Shown here one piece after another: positions 1 through 9,581 of a stretch of 54,055 bases of DNA. Within the stretch, counting starts at the first letter, position 1. The number at the start of each line of letters is the position of its first letter. The DNA comes from Demequina gelatinilytica. Its GTDB lineage: Bacteria; Actinomycetota; Actinomycetes; Actinomycetales; Demequinaceae. The notes beneath the pieces were generated by a model. The model searched no databases. It was not told where the DNA came from and worked only from the letters and a program-made list of their open reading frames with translations. The stretch lies in NCBI RefSeq assembly GCF_000971115.1, contig NZ_BBLV01000020.1, forward strand, positions 1 through 54,055, given 5' to 3'. A program made the position numbers and the translations under genes.

Positions 1-150
1 GTACTCGGTCGCCGAGACCTCGACCACGGTGGCGTCCGTCTCAATTGATGAGACGGAGGGCGCCTCGGCGTCGCCGCCGCAGGCGGACAGCGCTGCTGCG
101 AGCGTGAGGACCGCGATCGCGGTCACGGGGCGGGACGGGGACAGGCGCAT
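1..150 (-). CDS. Secreted lipoprotein, N-terminal 50 residues only
   Basis: The gene runs off the left edge of the window. The start ATG is preceded by a good AGGAGG ribosome binding site. The visible part is a lipoprotein signal peptide: basic start, hydrophobic run, then a lipobox LSAC with the lipidated Cys at about residue 25. The mature start is acidic and ends VVEVSATEY, which resembles the first strand of cupredoxin-fold lipoproteins. That resemblance is only a hint and no metal-binding residues are in view. The gene diverges from the ABC importer operon and shares its 215-bp intergenic region. The lipoprotein call is firm; the function is unknown. Confidence 0.8.
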   Translation of the reverse strand, partial: MRLSPSRPVTAIAVLTLAAALSACGGDAEAPSVSSIETDATVVEVSATEY

Positions 151-177
151 CGTGACCTCCTGACCGGACCACGGTAC

Positions 178-216
178 GTCCACATCGTGGACCGTGACCG
201 TAACGATTCGGTCACG
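178..216. promoter_or_regulatory. Two adjacent dyads in the divergent promoter region
   Basis: GTCCAC-ATC-GTGGAC (178-192) is followed at once by CGTGACCG (193-200), an 8-base spacer and its exact complement CGGTCACG (209-216). Both lie between the divergent lipoprotein and ABC importer genes, which fits operator sites for a regulator. No regulator gene is adjacent, so the protein that binds is unknown. Confidence 0.4.
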
Positions 217-365
217 TCGTACGGGGCTTTCGACGGCGAAGGTTTCAGGAATGTAAAACATCGCCCTCCGTCGGCGATCCGGCCCGGGCGTCGTGCCAGG
301 ATCCTGTGCCACGACCGGCGCGCGCCGAGCCGGCGGTCGACATCCACTCGAGGAGGGCAACACCC

Positions 366-2009
366 ATGCGGAACCCGTCCCACCTGCGCCGCGCTGCCGT
401 GGTCTCCGGCATCGCCGTCACGGCGCTGACGCTCGCCGCCTGCTCCGGCGGCGACTCCGACTCCGACGCGAGCGGCGAGCCCGCCGACGGCGGCTCGACC
501 AGCGAGGCGCTGATCGTCGGCACCACCGACAAGGTCACCACGCTCGACCCGGCCGGCTCCTACGACAACGGCTCGCTCGCGGTCCAGACCCAGGTCTTCC
601 CGTACCTGGTCAACACGGACTACAACAGCACCGACGTGGTCCCCGACCTCGCCGAGACCGCCGAGTTCACCTCGCCGACGGAGTACACGGTCACGCTTCC
701 CGAGGGCCTCACCTGGGCGAACGGCAACGCGCTCACCTCCTCGGACGTCAAGTTCTCCTTCGACCGCAACCTCGCGATCGCGGACCCCAACGGCGCGTCG
801 AGCCTGCTCTACAACCTCGACAGCGTCGAGACGCCCGACGACACCACCGTGGTGTTCCACCTCAAGACGGCGGACGACCAGGTCTTCCCCTTCATCCTCA
901 CGAGCTTCCCCGGCGCGATCGTCGACGAGGAGGTCTTCGCGGCCGATGCGATCACGCCCGACGCGGACATCGTCGCGGGCAACGCCTTCGCCGGCCCGTA
1001 CACGATCACGTCGTGGGACTTCAACAAGACGGTCGAGTTCACGCCCAACGAGTCCTACCAGGGCCTCCTTGCGGCCCCGGTCAACGGCGGCGTGATCCTC
1101 AGCTACTTCGCCGAGTCGTCGAACCTCAAGCTCGCCGTCCAGGAGGGCGACATCGACGTGGCGTACCGCTCGCTGTCGGCGACCGACGTCGAGGACCTCT
1201 CGGGCAACGACGCGGTGCAGGTCATCAACGGCCCCGGTGGCGAGATCCGCTACATCGTGTTCAACTTCGACACGCAGCCCTACGGCGCGGCGACCCCGGA
1301 GGCCGATGAGGCCAAGGCGCTCGCGGTCCGTCAGGCGGCGGCCGACCTGATCGACCGCGACGCGATCTCGGAGCAGGTCTACAAGGGCACCTACACGCCG
1401 CTCTACTCGTACGTCCCCGAGGGCTTCGCGGGCGCCACCGAGTCGCTCAAGGAGCTCTACGGCGACGGTGCGGGCGCCCCGGATGCGGACAAGGCCGCCC
1501 AGACCCTCGCCGACGCCGGCGTGGAGACCCCGGTCAAGCTGAGCCTGCAGTACAACCCCGACCACTACGGCCCCTCGTCCGGTGACGAGTACGCCCTGGT
1601 CAAGTCGCAGCTCGAGGCCAGCGGCCTGTTCGAGGTCGACCTCAAGTCGACCGAGTGGGTCCAGTACTCCGAGGACCGCACCGCCGACGTGTACCCGGCC
1701 TACCAGCTCGGCTGGTTCCCGGACTACTCGGACGCGGACAACTACCTCACGCCGTTCTTCCTCACGGAGAACTTCCTGGGCAACCACTACTCGAACCCCG
1801 ACGTGGACGAGATGATCCTCGCGCAGGCCGTCACCACGGACCCCGCCGAGCGCACCGCGCTCATCGAGGAGATCCAGGACACCGTCGCGGGCGACCTCTC
1901 GACCCTGCCGCTGCTGCAGGGCGCGCAGGTCGCGGTCGCGGGCTCCGACGTCTCGGGCGTCACCCTCGACGCGTCGTTCAAGTTCCGCTTCGCTCCTCTG
2001 ACGAAGTAG
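366..2009 (+). CDS. ABC transporter substrate-binding lipoprotein, family 5
   Basis: 547-aa extracellular solute-binding lipoprotein of the oligopeptide/dipeptide/nickel family (SBP_bac_5), which captures its ligand outside the membrane and delivers it to the two permeases downstream. The signal peptide ends in the lipobox LAAC with Cys at residue 26. The rest has the family's usual length and features, including an early TLDP motif and a C-terminal stretch that includes GWFPDYSDADNYL. The ATG at 366 was chosen because AGGAGG lies just upstream; longer in-frame starts have no such site. It is the first gene of a four-gene importer operon. The substrate cannot be read from the sequence; peptides are likeliest. 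Confidence 0.93.
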   Translation: MRNPSHLRRAAVVSGIAVTALTLAACSGGDSDSDASGEPADGGSTSEALIVGTTDKVTTLDPAGSYDNGSLAVQTQVFPYLVNTDYNSTDVVPDLAETAEFTSPTEYTVTLPEGLTWANGNALTSSDVKFSFDRNLAIADPNGASSLLYNLDSVETPDDTTVVFHLKTADDQVFPFILTSFPGAIVDEEVFAADAITPDADIVAGNAFAGPYTITSWDFNKTVEFTPNESYQGLLAAPVNGGVILSYFAESSNLKLAVQEGDIDVAYRSLSATDVEDLSGNDAVQVINGPGGEIRYIVFNFDTQPYGAATPEADEAKALAVRQAAADLIDRDAISEQVYKGTYTPLYSYVPEGFAGATESLKELYGDGAGAPDADKAAQTLADAGVETPVKLSLQYNPDHYGPSSGDEYALVKSQLEASGLFEVDLKSTEWVQYSEDRTADVYPAYQLGWFPDYSDADNYLTPFFLTENFLGNHYSNPDVDEMILAQAVTTDPAERTALIEEIQDTVAGDLSTLPLLQGAQVAVAGSDVSGVTLDASFKFRFAPLTK

Positions 2010-2018
2010 GGCATCGTG

Positions 2019-2054
2019 CCGATGGGGCAGCCGGCCAGCCGGCTGCCCCATCGG
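2019..2054 (+). terminator. Strong intergenic hairpin after the binding-protein gene
   Basis: Perfect 17-bp arms (2019-2035 and 2038-2054) with a 2-base loop and no U-tract. It sits between the binding-protein and permease genes of one operon. Such hairpins usually attenuate read-through or protect the upstream mRNA, giving more binding protein than permease. Confidence 0.65.
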
Positions 2055-2069
2055 TCTGCCCATCCCATC

Positions 2070-2087
2070 CCGGGAGAGTGCTCCCGG
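2070..2087 (+). promoter_or_regulatory. Second hairpin next to the permease ribosome binding site
   Basis: CCGGGAG and CTCCCGG arms with an AGTG loop. It ends about 5 bases before the GTGAGG ribosome binding site of the permease gene at 2104, so it could affect translation or stabilise a processed 5' end. Confidence 0.4.
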
Positions 2088-2103
2088 AAAAGTGAGGTAC
2101 CCC

Positions 2104-3198
2104 ATGTCGACGACGACTGACGTCGCCGCGGGCGCGGTCTCCGGACCGCCGCCCGCACTCGCACCCAAGGTCGCCCGCGGCGGCGGATTCGGACGCTACG
2201 TCCTGGTGCGGCTCCTGCTCATGATCCCGACGGTGCTCATCCTGGTGACGCTCGTCTTCTTCCTCATCCGGCTCACCGGCGACCCGATCACCGCCGCGCT
2301 GGGCGGGAGGCTCCCGGCCGACCAGCTCGCGGAGCGGATCCACGAGGCCGGCTACGACCGTCCGCTGATCGTCCAGTACCTCGAGTACCTGGGCCAGATC
2401 CTCACGCTGGACTTCGGCAACACCATCACCGACAACCAGCCGGTCACGACCGTGCTCGCGGAGTACGGCGCGGCGACCCTCGAGCTGGTGACCTACTCGC
2501 TCGTCGTCGCGTTCCTCATCGGCATCCCGTTCGGTCTCATCGCGGCCGCCAACCGCGACCGTTGGCCCGACGCCGCCCTGCGCGTGAGCGCCATCTTCTT
2601 CTACGCGACGCCCGTGTTCTTCGCGGGCCTGGTCGCCAAGCTCGTGTTCTCCGTCTGGCTCGGATGGTTCCCCGTGTCGGGCCGCGCGGGCGTGCGCACC
2701 GAGCTCGCGCTCGGGCGCGAAGGCGGCACCGGCATCTACCTCATCGACGCGATCCGCAGCGGCAACGGCGAGTACGTGTGGGACGTCCTGTCGCACGCGG
2801 TGCTCCCCGCGATGACGCTCGGGCTGCTCACCGCGGGGATCTTCCTGCGGCTCGTGCGCACCAACGTCATCGGCACCCACAACATGCCGTACATCGACGC
2901 CGCGCGCTCCCGCGGGGTCAGCGAGTCCCGCCTGCTCCGCACCCACGCCTACCGGCCGGCGCTCATCCCGATCATCACCGTGATCGGCCTGCAGATCGCC
3001 CTCATGCTGGGCGGCGCGGTGCTCACCGAGACCACCTTCGAGTGGCAGGGGCTCGGCTTCCAGCTCGCGAAGTACCTGCAGGCGCGCGACTTCGTCGCCG
3101 TCCAGGGCATCGTCGCCCTCATCGCCATCATCGTCGCGCTCGCCAACTTCATCGTCGACATCATCGCGGCCCTGATCGACCCGAGGGTGAGGTACTGA
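2104..3198 (+). CDS. ABC transporter permease, DppB/OppB type
   Basis: 364-aa inner-membrane permease of the oligopeptide importer. It has an N-terminal TM helix after a short cytoplasmic tail, then the BPD_transp_1 core with about six TM helices. The EAA loop that docks the ATPase is visible as DAARSRGVSESRLLR followed by RPALIP. The ATG at 2104 was preferred over a GTG at 2092 because GTGAGG there makes a better ribosome binding site. The next permease begins 1 base after the stop, so the genes are translationally linked. Family and role are secure; the substrate is not known. Confidence 0.93.
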   Translation: MSTTTDVAAGAVSGPPPALAPKVARGGGFGRYVLVRLLLMIPTVLILVTLVFFLIRLTGDPITAALGGRLPADQLAERIHEAGYDRPLIVQYLEYLGQILTLDFGNTITDNQPVTTVLAEYGAATLELVTYSLVVAFLIGIPFGLIAAANRDRWPDAALRVSAIFFYATPVFFAGLVAKLVFSVWLGWFPVSGRAGVRTELALGREGGTGIYLIDAIRSGNGEYVWDVLSHAVLPAMTLGLLTAGIFLRLVRTNVIGTHNMPYIDAARSRGVSESRLLRTHAYRPALIPIITVIGLQIALMLGGAVLTETTFEWQGLGFQLAKYLQARDFVAVQGIVALIAIIVALANFIVDIIAALIDPRVRY

Positions 3199-3199
3199 C

Positions 3200-4189
3200 A
3201 TGGCAGGCTCCCGCCTCCTCGGCCGGCTGCCGGTCGTCCACCAGCTGCGCCAGGCCGTCGGCCTGCAGCGCGGGATGCTGGTCGCCGGGCTCGCGCTCAC
3301 CGGCGTGTTCCTGGTCCTCGCGACCCTCGCACCCGTCCTCGCGCCCTACGGCTACTCCCAGCTGTCGGACGAGTCCGGCAACTTCGGCGCCCAGCAGGCG
3401 CCCTCCGCCGAGCACTGGCTCGGCACCACGGTAGGCGGCTACGACGTCCTCTCGCGCGTGATCTGGGGAGCGCGGACCGCGCTGCTCGTGATCATCGTCG
3501 CGGTGCTGCTGTCGGTGTTCGTGGGCATCCTGCTGGGGCTCGTGTCGGGCTACCTGGGCGGCTGGGTCGACCGGGTGCTGGTGGTGGTCGCCGACGCGAT
3601 CTACGCCTTCCCGACGCTGCTGCTCGCGATCGTCGCCGCGATCGCGATCTCCGGTGGCCAGTCGGGCCTGTGGTCTGGCGTCTTCGCGGCCGCGATCTCG
3701 ATCACGGTCGTGTTCATCCCGCAGTACTTCCGCGTGGTCCGCGCCGAGGTGGTCAGGGTGAAGGCGGAGGCCTTCATCGAGTCGGCCAAGGTGATCGGCG
3801 CCTCGACCCCCCGCATCATGTTCCGCCACGTCCTGCGCAACTCGACGCGCACGCTGCCCGTGATCGTCACGCTCAACGCGGCCGAGGCCGTGCTGACCCT
3901 CGCGGCGCTGGGCTTCCTGGGGCTCGGCATCGAGCCGACGTCCGCCGCGGAGTGGGGCTTCGACCTCAACAAGTCCATCAGCGATGTCGCCGCGGGGATC
4001 TGGTGGACGGCTGTCCCGCCGGGCATCGCGATCGTCCTCGCCGTGCTGGGCATCACGCTCATCGGCGAGAGCCTCAACGACCTCGCGGACCCGCGCCTGC
4101 GGGCGCGCCGCCGGGGCAAGGGCACGCCGGCCGATGCGGTCGCGCAGTCGGAGCCCGTCGCCCGTGAAGAGCTGGGAGAGGTGCAGTGA
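3200..4189 (+). CDS. ABC transporter permease, DppC/OppC type
   Basis: 329-aa second permease of the importer. It starts with the N-terminal OppC-type TM segment and a periplasmic loop, then the BPD_transp_1 core. The EAA motif is ESAKVIGASTPRIMF. It pairs with the DppB-type permease to form the membrane channel. The ATG lies right after the upstream stop and uses GAGGGTGAGG as its ribosome binding site. The last bases overlap the ATPase gene (TGATG), as expected for a tightly coupled operon. Confidence 0.93.
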   Translation: MAGSRLLGRLPVVHQLRQAVGLQRGMLVAGLALTGVFLVLATLAPVLAPYGYSQLSDESGNFGAQQAPSAEHWLGTTVGGYDVLSRVIWGARTALLVIIVAVLLSVFVGILLGLVSGYLGGWVDRVLVVVADAIYAFPTLLLAIVAAIAISGGQSGLWSGVFAAAISITVVFIPQYFRVVRAEVVRVKAEAFIESAKVIGASTPRIMFRHVLRNSTRTLPVIVTLNAAEAVLTLAALGFLGLGIEPTSAAEWGFDLNKSISDVAAGIWWTAVPPGIAIVLAVLGITLIGESLNDLADPRLRARRRGKGTPADAVAQSEPVAREELGEVQ

Positions 4190-5844
4190 TGGCAGGCGAG
4201 AGCACGAACGCGGTCGAGATCCGCGATCTCAACGTCACCTTCGCGACCGACGGCGGCGATGTGCACGCCGTGCGCGGGGTGAGCCTGGACGTCCGCCCGG
4301 GCGAGGTGCTCGCGATCGTGGGCGAGTCGGGCAGCGGCAAGACCGTCACGGCGCGCACCATCCTGGGGCTGCTGGGACCCACCGCGGTCACCGACGGCGC
4401 GGTGGTGGTCTCCGGCACCGATGTGGTCGAGCTCGACGCGTCGGGGCTCCGCCGGCTGCGCGGCGAGAAGGCGGCGATGATCTTCCAGGAGCCGTCCATG
4501 GCGCTGAACCCGGTGTTCAGCGTCGGGTGGCAGCTCGCGGAGGGCCTGCGCGCGCACGGCCGCATCTCCAAGGCGGAGGCGAAGGCCAAGGCCGTCGCCA
4601 TGCTCCGGCGCGTCGGGATCCCGGAGCCCGAACGGCGCGTCAACGACTACCCGCACCAGTTCTCGGGCGGCCAGAAGCAGCGCATCGTCATCGCCATGGC
4701 GCTCGCGATGCAGCCCGCCGTGATCATCGCGGACGAGCCCACCACGGCCCTCGACGTGACCGTGCAGGCCGAGATCCTCGCGCTCCTGCGCCAGCTGCGC
4801 GATGAGGAGGGCACCGCGATCGTGCTCATCACCCACAACATGGGCGTGGTGGCGGATCTCGCGGACCGCGTCGCGGTGATGCTGCACGGCGAGGTCGTCG
4901 AGACCGCGCCGGTCGCCGACATCTTCGCCGCGCCTCAGCACGAGTACACGCGACGGCTGCTCGATGCCGTGCCTCGGCTCGAGGCGGCCGACCGGCCGCC
5001 GCTGCCGGAGGACACCCCGGCGCCGCTCGTGGTCGCCAAGGACCTCATCATCGAGTACCCCGGCCGCTTCGGCCGGCGCTCCACCTTCCGTGCGGTGCAC
5101 GAGGTGAGCTTCTCGATCGCGCCCGGCGAGGTGCTGGGCCTGGTGGGCGAGTCCGGCTCGGGCAAGTCGACCATCGGCCGCGCGATCGCGGGCCTCACCC
5201 CCGTCGCGGGAGGCTCGCTCCAGGTGCTCGGTACCGAGATGCTGGGGGTCAAGGAGCGCGAGTTCCGGCTCAAGCGGCGTGACATCGGCTTCGTCTTCCA
5301 GGATCCGGCCACCAGCTTCAACCCGCTGCTCACCATCGCCGACAACGTCGCCGAGCCGCTCATCGTGCACGGGCAGGCCAAGCGGCCCGGCGACGCGCGC
5401 GGCAAGGTCGACGAGCTGCTCGAGGCGGTGCAGCTGCCCGCGGCGTTCGGGGACCGCTACCCGCATGAGCTCTCGGGAGGGCAGCGTCAGCGGGCGTCGC
5501 TCGCCCGCGCGCTCGCGCTCGACCCCAAGCTCCTCATCGCGGACGAGCCGACGTCTGCCCTGGACGTCTCGGTGCAGGCGCGTGTGCTGGAGCTGTTCAT
5601 CGAGCTCCAGGAGCGCTTCGGCTTCGCGACGCTGTTCATCAGCCACGACCTCGCGGTGGTGGACATGCTCGCGGACCGCATCGGCGTGCTGCACCGCGGC
5701 CGCCTGGTCGAGGAGGGCACGGGTGCCGAGGTTCTCGGCGCGCCCAAGGATCCCTACACGCAGCGTCTGCTGGCCTCGCTGCCGGTGCCGGACCCGGTCG
5801 AGCAGGCGAGGCGCCGCGAGGAGTGGGCGGCGCTCAGCGGCTGA
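4189..5844 (+). CDS. Fused double ATP-binding protein of the peptide importer
   Basis: 551-aa protein with two complete ABC ATPase domains, corresponding to DppD and DppF joined head to tail. The first half has Walker A GESGSGKT, signature FSGGQKQR and Walker B VIIADEPTTALD. The second half has GESGSGKST, LSGGQRQR and LLIADEPTSALD. Each half ends with the oligopeptide-transporter tail motif (EYTRRLLDAVPRL and PYTQRLLASLPVP). The fusion is common in actinobacteria, so one polypeptide supplies both nucleotide-binding sites. The start is ATG at 4189 overlapping the permease stop; an in-frame GTG 3 bases earlier is also possible. Confidence 0.93.
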   Translation: MAGESTNAVEIRDLNVTFATDGGDVHAVRGVSLDVRPGEVLAIVGESGSGKTVTARTILGLLGPTAVTDGAVVVSGTDVVELDASGLRRLRGEKAAMIFQEPSMALNPVFSVGWQLAEGLRAHGRISKAEAKAKAVAMLRRVGIPEPERRVNDYPHQFSGGQKQRIVIAMALAMQPAVIIADEPTTALDVTVQAEILALLRQLRDEEGTAIVLITHNMGVVADLADRVAVMLHGEVVETAPVADIFAAPQHEYTRRLLDAVPRLEAADRPPLPEDTPAPLVVAKDLIIEYPGRFGRRSTFRAVHEVSFSIAPGEVLGLVGESGSGKSTIGRAIAGLTPVAGGSLQVLGTEMLGVKEREFRLKRRDIGFVFQDPATSFNPLLTIADNVAEPLIVHGQAKRPGDARGKVDELLEAVQLPAAFGDRYPHELSGGQRQRASLARALALDPKLLIADEPTSALDVSVQARVLELFIELQERFGFATLFISHDLAVVDMLADRIGVLHRGRLVEEGTGAEVLGAPKDPYTQRLLASLPVPDPVEQARRREEWAALSG

Positions 5845-5930
5845 CCGACGCCCCTCCCTCCGCCACTCGGGACGCTCGGTACTGGGGCCCTGGCGCCACC
5901 AGTACCGTGCGTCCCCGCGATGCGCTTTTC

Positions 5931-5960
5931 GGCGCGGTCACCAGGACGGGTGACCGCGCC
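5931..5960. terminator. Bidirectional hairpin between convergent genes
   Basis: Perfect 12-bp arms GGCGCGGTCACC (5931-5942) and GGTGACCGCGCC (5949-5960) around a 6-base loop, without a clear U-tract on either strand. It lies between the ends of the ABC operon (+) and the acetyl-CoA synthetase gene (-), so it probably terminates both. Confidence 0.65.
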
Positions 5961-6021
5961 GAGCCGAGCCGCGCCGAGTCGAGCCGAGGCGCGGGACGGG
6001 GCGGGCCCGGCCTGAGCCGGC

Positions 6022-8022
6022 TCAGTCCCCGGAGCCCGCCTCCAACCCGGTGCGGATCGCGTCCATGACGGATGGGTCCGCGAGGGTCGTGACATCGCCG
6101 GTCGGGCGGTCCTCGGCCACGTCGCGCAGCAGCCGCCGCATGATCTTCCCGGAGCGCGTCTTGGGCACCTCCGACACCACCAGGATGGTGCGCGGCTTGG
6201 CGAGCGAGCCGATCTGCCGGCGCACGTGCTCGCGCAGCGCAGCGGCCACCTCCTCGCCGTCCGACGGCAACCCGTGGGCGTCGCCGCGGACGATGACGAA
6301 CGCCACCACGGCCTGCCCGGTCACCTCGTCCGAGGCGCCGACCACCGCGGCCTCCGCGACCCAGGGGTGCGCGACCAGCGAGTGCTCGATCTCGGTGGTG
6401 GTGAGCCGGTGGCCCGAGACGTTCATGACGTCGTCGACGCGCCCGAGCAGCCACAGGTCCCCGTCGACGTCCTTCTTGGCGCCGTCGCCCGCGAAGTACA
6501 TCCCGTCGAAGTGGTTCCAGTAGGTGGAGACATAACGATGCCGGTTGCCCCAGATGCCGCGCAGCATCGACGGCCACGGCTCGGTGATGACCAGGTACCC
6601 GCCCTCGCCGTTGCCGACCGGACGCCCCGCATCGTCCACCACCTCGACGCTGATGCCCGGGATCGGCGTCATCGCCGAGCCGGGCTTGGTCGAGGTCACG
6701 CCCGGGAGCGGGGAGATCATGATCGCGCCCGTCTCCGTCTGCCACCACGTGTCGACGATGGGGCAGCGGTCGCCGCCGATGACGCGGCGGTACCACATCC
6801 AGGCCTCGGGGTTGATGGGCTCGCCCACGGACCCGAGCAGGCGCAGCGAGCTGAGGTCGTACTGCCGGGGGATCGCCTCGCCCCACTTCATGAACGTGCG
6901 GATCGCGGTGGGCGCGGTGTAGAGGATGGTCACCTTGAACTGCTCGACGATCTCCCACCAGCGGCCCTCGTGCGGGGTGTTGGGGGTGCCCTCGTAGAGC
7001 ACCTGGGTGGCGCCGTTGATCATGGGCCCGTAGACGATGTAGCTGTGCCCCGTGATCCAGCCCACGTCGGCCGTGCACCAGTAGACATCCGTCTCCGGCT
7101 TGAGATCGAAGACGATGCGGTGCGTGTGGGCGGCGCCCGTGAGGTAGCCGCCCGTCGAGTGCCACAGCCCCTTGGGTGTGCCGGTGGTGCCGGAGGTGTA
7201 GAGGATGAACAGCGGGTGCTCGGCCTCGACCCACACGGGCTCGTGCTCGGCGGGCTGCGGGTCCACCGCATCGTGCCACCAGACGTCGCGCCCCTCGGTC
7301 CAGGCGGTCTCCTGGCCGGTGCGCCGCACCACCAGGACGTGCTCGACGGAGGCGCAGGGCTCCGGGTGCGCGGTGCCCTCGCCGTGGCTCGCGAGGGCCT
7401 CGTCGACCAGCGGCTTGAGCGCGAGGTGCTGGCCCCGGCGGTTGCCGCCGTCGGCGGTGATGACCAGCTTCGCCTCGGCGTCGTCGATGCGCTGGCGCAG
7501 GCTCTCCGCGCTGAAGCCGCCGAAGACCACCGAGTGGATGGCGCCGATGCGCGCGCACGCGAGCATCGCGACCACGGCCTCGGGGATCTGCGGAAGGTAG
7601 ATCGCGACGCGGTCGCCCGTGCCGACCCCGAGGCTGAGCAGGCCGTTCGCGGCCTTCTGCACGCGCTCGTGGATGTCCGCGTACGTGAGGGTCTGGGTGT
7701 CGCCGGGCTCGCCGACGAAGTGGAAGGCGACGCGATCGCCGCGTCCCTCGCGCACGTGGCGGTCGACCGCGTTGTCGCAGGCGTTGAGCGTGCCGTCGTG
7801 GAACCAGCGCGACACAGGCGCGTCGGACCAGTCGAGGATCTCGGTGAAGGGGGTCTTCCAGGCGAGCCGCAGCGCGGCCTCGCGCCAGTACTGGAGCCTG
7901 TCGACCCCGGCCTTCTTGTACTCGTAGGAGGTGGCGTTCGCGTGCGCGGCGAACGCGGCGTGCGGCCGGAAGGACCGCGACTCGTGGTGGAGGTTCTCGA
8001 GGGTATGGGCGACGTTGTCCAT
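6022..8022 (-). CDS. acs: Acetyl-CoA synthetase
   Basis: 666-aa AMP-forming enzyme that activates acetate with ATP and CoA in the cytoplasm. Full-length for the family. Visible motifs are the P-loop-like [11 protein letters not shown] (A3), the DTWWQTETG region (A5), and near the C terminus RSGKIMRR, whose Lys626 is the site acetylated by Pat-type enzymes in homologues. The start MDNVAH at 8022 is set by a TAGGGT -10 box 7 bases upstream, which implies a leaderless message. A longer in-frame start at 8124 adds 34 residues with no family resemblance. Monocistronic, convergent with the importer operon. Confidence 0.96.
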   Translation of the reverse strand: MDNVAHTLENLHHESRSFRPHAAFAAHANATSYEYKKAGVDRLQYWREAALRLAWKTPFTEILDWSDAPVSRWFHDGTLNACDNAVDRHVREGRGDRVAFHFVGEPGDTQTLTYADIHERVQKAANGLLSLGVGTGDRVAIYLPQIPEAVVAMLACARIGAIHSVVFGGFSAESLRQRIDDAEAKLVITADGGNRRGQHLALKPLVDEALASHGEGTAHPEPCASVEHVLVVRRTGQETAWTEGRDVWWHDAVDPQPAEHEPVWVEAEHPLFILYTSGTTGTPKGLWHSTGGYLTGAAHTHRIVFDLKPETDVYWCTADVGWITGHSYIVYGPMINGATQVLYEGTPNTPHEGRWWEIVEQFKVTILYTAPTAIRTFMKWGEAIPRQYDLSSLRLLGSVGEPINPEAWMWYRRVIGGDRCPIVDTWWQTETGAIMISPLPGVTSTKPGSAMTPIPGISVEVVDDAGRPVGNGEGGYLVITEPWPSMLRGIWGNRHRYVSTYWNHFDGMYFAGDGAKKDVDGDLWLLGRVDDVMNVSGHRLTTTEIEHSLVAHPWVAEAAVVGASDEVTGQAVVAFVIVRGDAHGLPSDGEEVAAALREHVRRQIGSLAKPRTILVVSEVPKTRSGKIMRRLLRDVAEDRPTGDVTTLADPSVMDAIRTGLEAGSGD

Positions 8023-8029
8023 GCGCGTC

Positions 8030-8035
8030 ACCCTA
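8030..8035 (-). promoter_or_regulatory. -10 box for acs, leaderless spacing
   Basis: TAGGGT on the minus strand ends 7 bases before the acs ATG, placing the transcription start at the start codon. Confidence 0.55.
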
Positions 8036-8138
8036 GGACGTAGGTCCCGGGCGTGTGAAGCGTTTGTTAGATTGCCTGGTAAAGACCGGTCTCGATGCTC
8101 GCCGCGCGGATCGCTCGTGTGCATGCGACGCTGGACCG

Positions 8139-8414
8139 ATGAGCGCTCCAGAGGGATTCGACTACCGCACCCGCACCAACGGCGAGGTGCACATCTTCCA
8201 TCACGGCAAGCTCGCGAAGATGCTGCGCGAGGGGCCGGCGGAGGACTTCCTGGCGGCCGTCAAGGACGGCGACGCGCAGGAGGCCATGGCCGCCGCTGTC
8301 GGCAACGACGGTCAGGGCGGAGGGGTGCAGGGCTCGGCGACCGGCCCGGGCACCCACCTGCACGGCAACGGCACGGCGCATCCGCATCAGGAGTTCCGTC
8401 GCAAGAGCGGCTGA
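8139..8414 (+). CDS. Small conserved-looking protein of unknown function
   Basis: 91-aa soluble protein with an N-terminal block [20 protein letters not shown] followed by a helix [13 protein letters not shown], then a Gly/His-rich tail. No enzyme motif, TM helix or signal peptide is visible. The pattern of a short beta-rich start and an alpha segment looks like small uncharacterised actinobacterial proteins, but I cannot name the family. No clear ribosome binding site precedes the ATG. It stands alone between acs and the next minus-strand gene. Confidence 0.6.
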   Translation: MSAPEGFDYRTRTNGEVHIFHHGKLAKMLREGPAEDFLAAVKDGDAQEAMAAAVGNDGQGGGVQGSATGPGTHLHGNGTAHPHQEFRRKSG

Positions 8415-8441
8415 GCGCGCCGCTCGAGCGCGCTGTGCGGG

Positions 8442-9404
8442 CTACTCGACCGTGAACTCCGCCGCGAGCGAGAAGGCGACGGCGGGCGGGACGTCCGCGA
8501 TGTACTCGACCGGCACGGCGCGCTCGAGCGCCTCGGCGAGAACGTCCTCCGGGACGTCGCAGTTGCGCGACAGCAGGTTGCCCTCGGCGTCGAGCTGGTC
8601 GGTGCAGTGCTCCTGGACCAGAGGGTCGTCGTAGAGCGCCGTGTAGCCGGCGTTGTACTGGAGCCCCGCGAGACCCGTGATGCCCTCCTCGGAGAGCACG
8701 CGTGCGATCGCGGCGGGCTCGCCGAGGATGATCGGGGACCACTGGTACACGCGGTACGTGCCGGGAGTGAGGCTTGCGTGCTCCGCGTTGAACGCCGCGG
8801 TCTCGTCCTGCTTGGCGGTGATCTCGTCCTCGGTGGCCGTCGACCAGTCGAAGCCCTCCCAGATCTCGTTCAGCTCGTCCGCGACATCGCACAGCGTGGC
8901 GCCGGTGAACTCGACGTTGCTCTGGGTGAGGGTGGTCTCGCCGGGCGTGGCGACGTAGTACTCGGGCACGAACTCCGCGCCCCATCCCGGCGTCACCACC
9001 ACATCGTCACGCGTCACGATGATGCTGCCCTCCGAGGCGAGGAAGCCCAGCCCTGCCGTCTCGGTGGTGTACCCGGGCACCACGGTGACCGTGTCCGTGC
9101 CCGCGACCTGGCGCAGCGAGGCGTCGACCTTGGGGAGGACGCCGTTCGCCTGGTCGGAGGAGGGCGTCCACGTGTCGCCGCACGCGGGGGGCTCGAACAG
9201 GCCCTCGACGGACGCGTCGACCTCGGACACGCGGAACGTGAGGTCGACGGTGTCGCCGCTCGTGGCCGCGGCGCTCGGGCTCGCGGTGCTCGGCGACTCG
9301 CCCGTGGCCTGCGACGCCTTCCATGCCTTCACCCCGAACCACCCCGCTGCGGCGGAGGCGACGGCGACCACGAGTGCCGCGAGGGCGAGAAGGAACTTGC
9401 GCAT
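8442..9404 (-). CDS. Secreted or membrane-anchored protein, unknown function
   Basis: 320-aa protein with a basic MRK start and one hydrophobic segment (about residues 5-25). A Ser/Thr/Pro/Ala-rich linker follows, then an acidic extracytoplasmic domain of about 260 residues. The domain has Cys residues in PPACGDTW, TLCDVADEL, EHCTDQL and SRNCDV that could form two disulfides outside the cell. No catalytic motif is recognised. A GAGGAC ribosome binding site precedes the ATG. It appears monocistronic. Confidence 0.75.
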   Translation of the reverse strand: MRKFLLALAALVVAVASAAAGWFGVKAWKASQATGESPSTASPSAAATSGDTVDLTFRVSEVDASVEGLFEPPACGDTWTPSSDQANGVLPKVDASLRQVAGTDTVTVVPGYTTETAGLGFLASEGSIIVTRDDVVVTPGWGAEFVPEYYVATPGETTLTQSNVEFTGATLCDVADELNEIWEGFDWSTATEDEITAKQDETAAFNAEHASLTPGTYRVYQWSPIILGEPAAIARVLSEEGITGLAGLQYNAGYTALYDDPLVQEHCTDQLDAEGNLLSRNCDVPEDVLAEALERAVPVEYIADVPPAVAFSLAAEFTVE

Positions 9405-9513
9405 GGATGTCCTCGGCAGGGGTGGGCTCAGCCCTCCGTCGACGCGAGGGGGCTGTGGCGAGGATACGTCATCTGCGCGGCATGTCCGATGCGGCTCGCC
9501 CGGGCCCGGGGGC

Positions 9514-9530
9514 CGGCGGCAGGGCCGCCG
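9514..9530. terminator. GC hairpin in the gap between minus-strand genes
   Basis: CGGCGGC-AGG-GCCGCCG, a perfect 7-bp stem with a 3-base loop, inside a very GC-rich stretch downstream of the small minus-strand gene at 9582. Likely its terminator; no U-tract. Confidence 0.4.
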
Positions 9531-9581
9531 CGGGGGCTTGCCCGGGGACCCGCGCGGGAGCCGCGGGTGCGGGCTCCAGGA

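Noticed and set aside
123..2168. Long minus-strand reading frame opposite the binding-protein gene
   Set aside because: It is a mirror of codon bias in GC-rich DNA, with Arg/Val/Asp-rich low-complexity translation and no domain.
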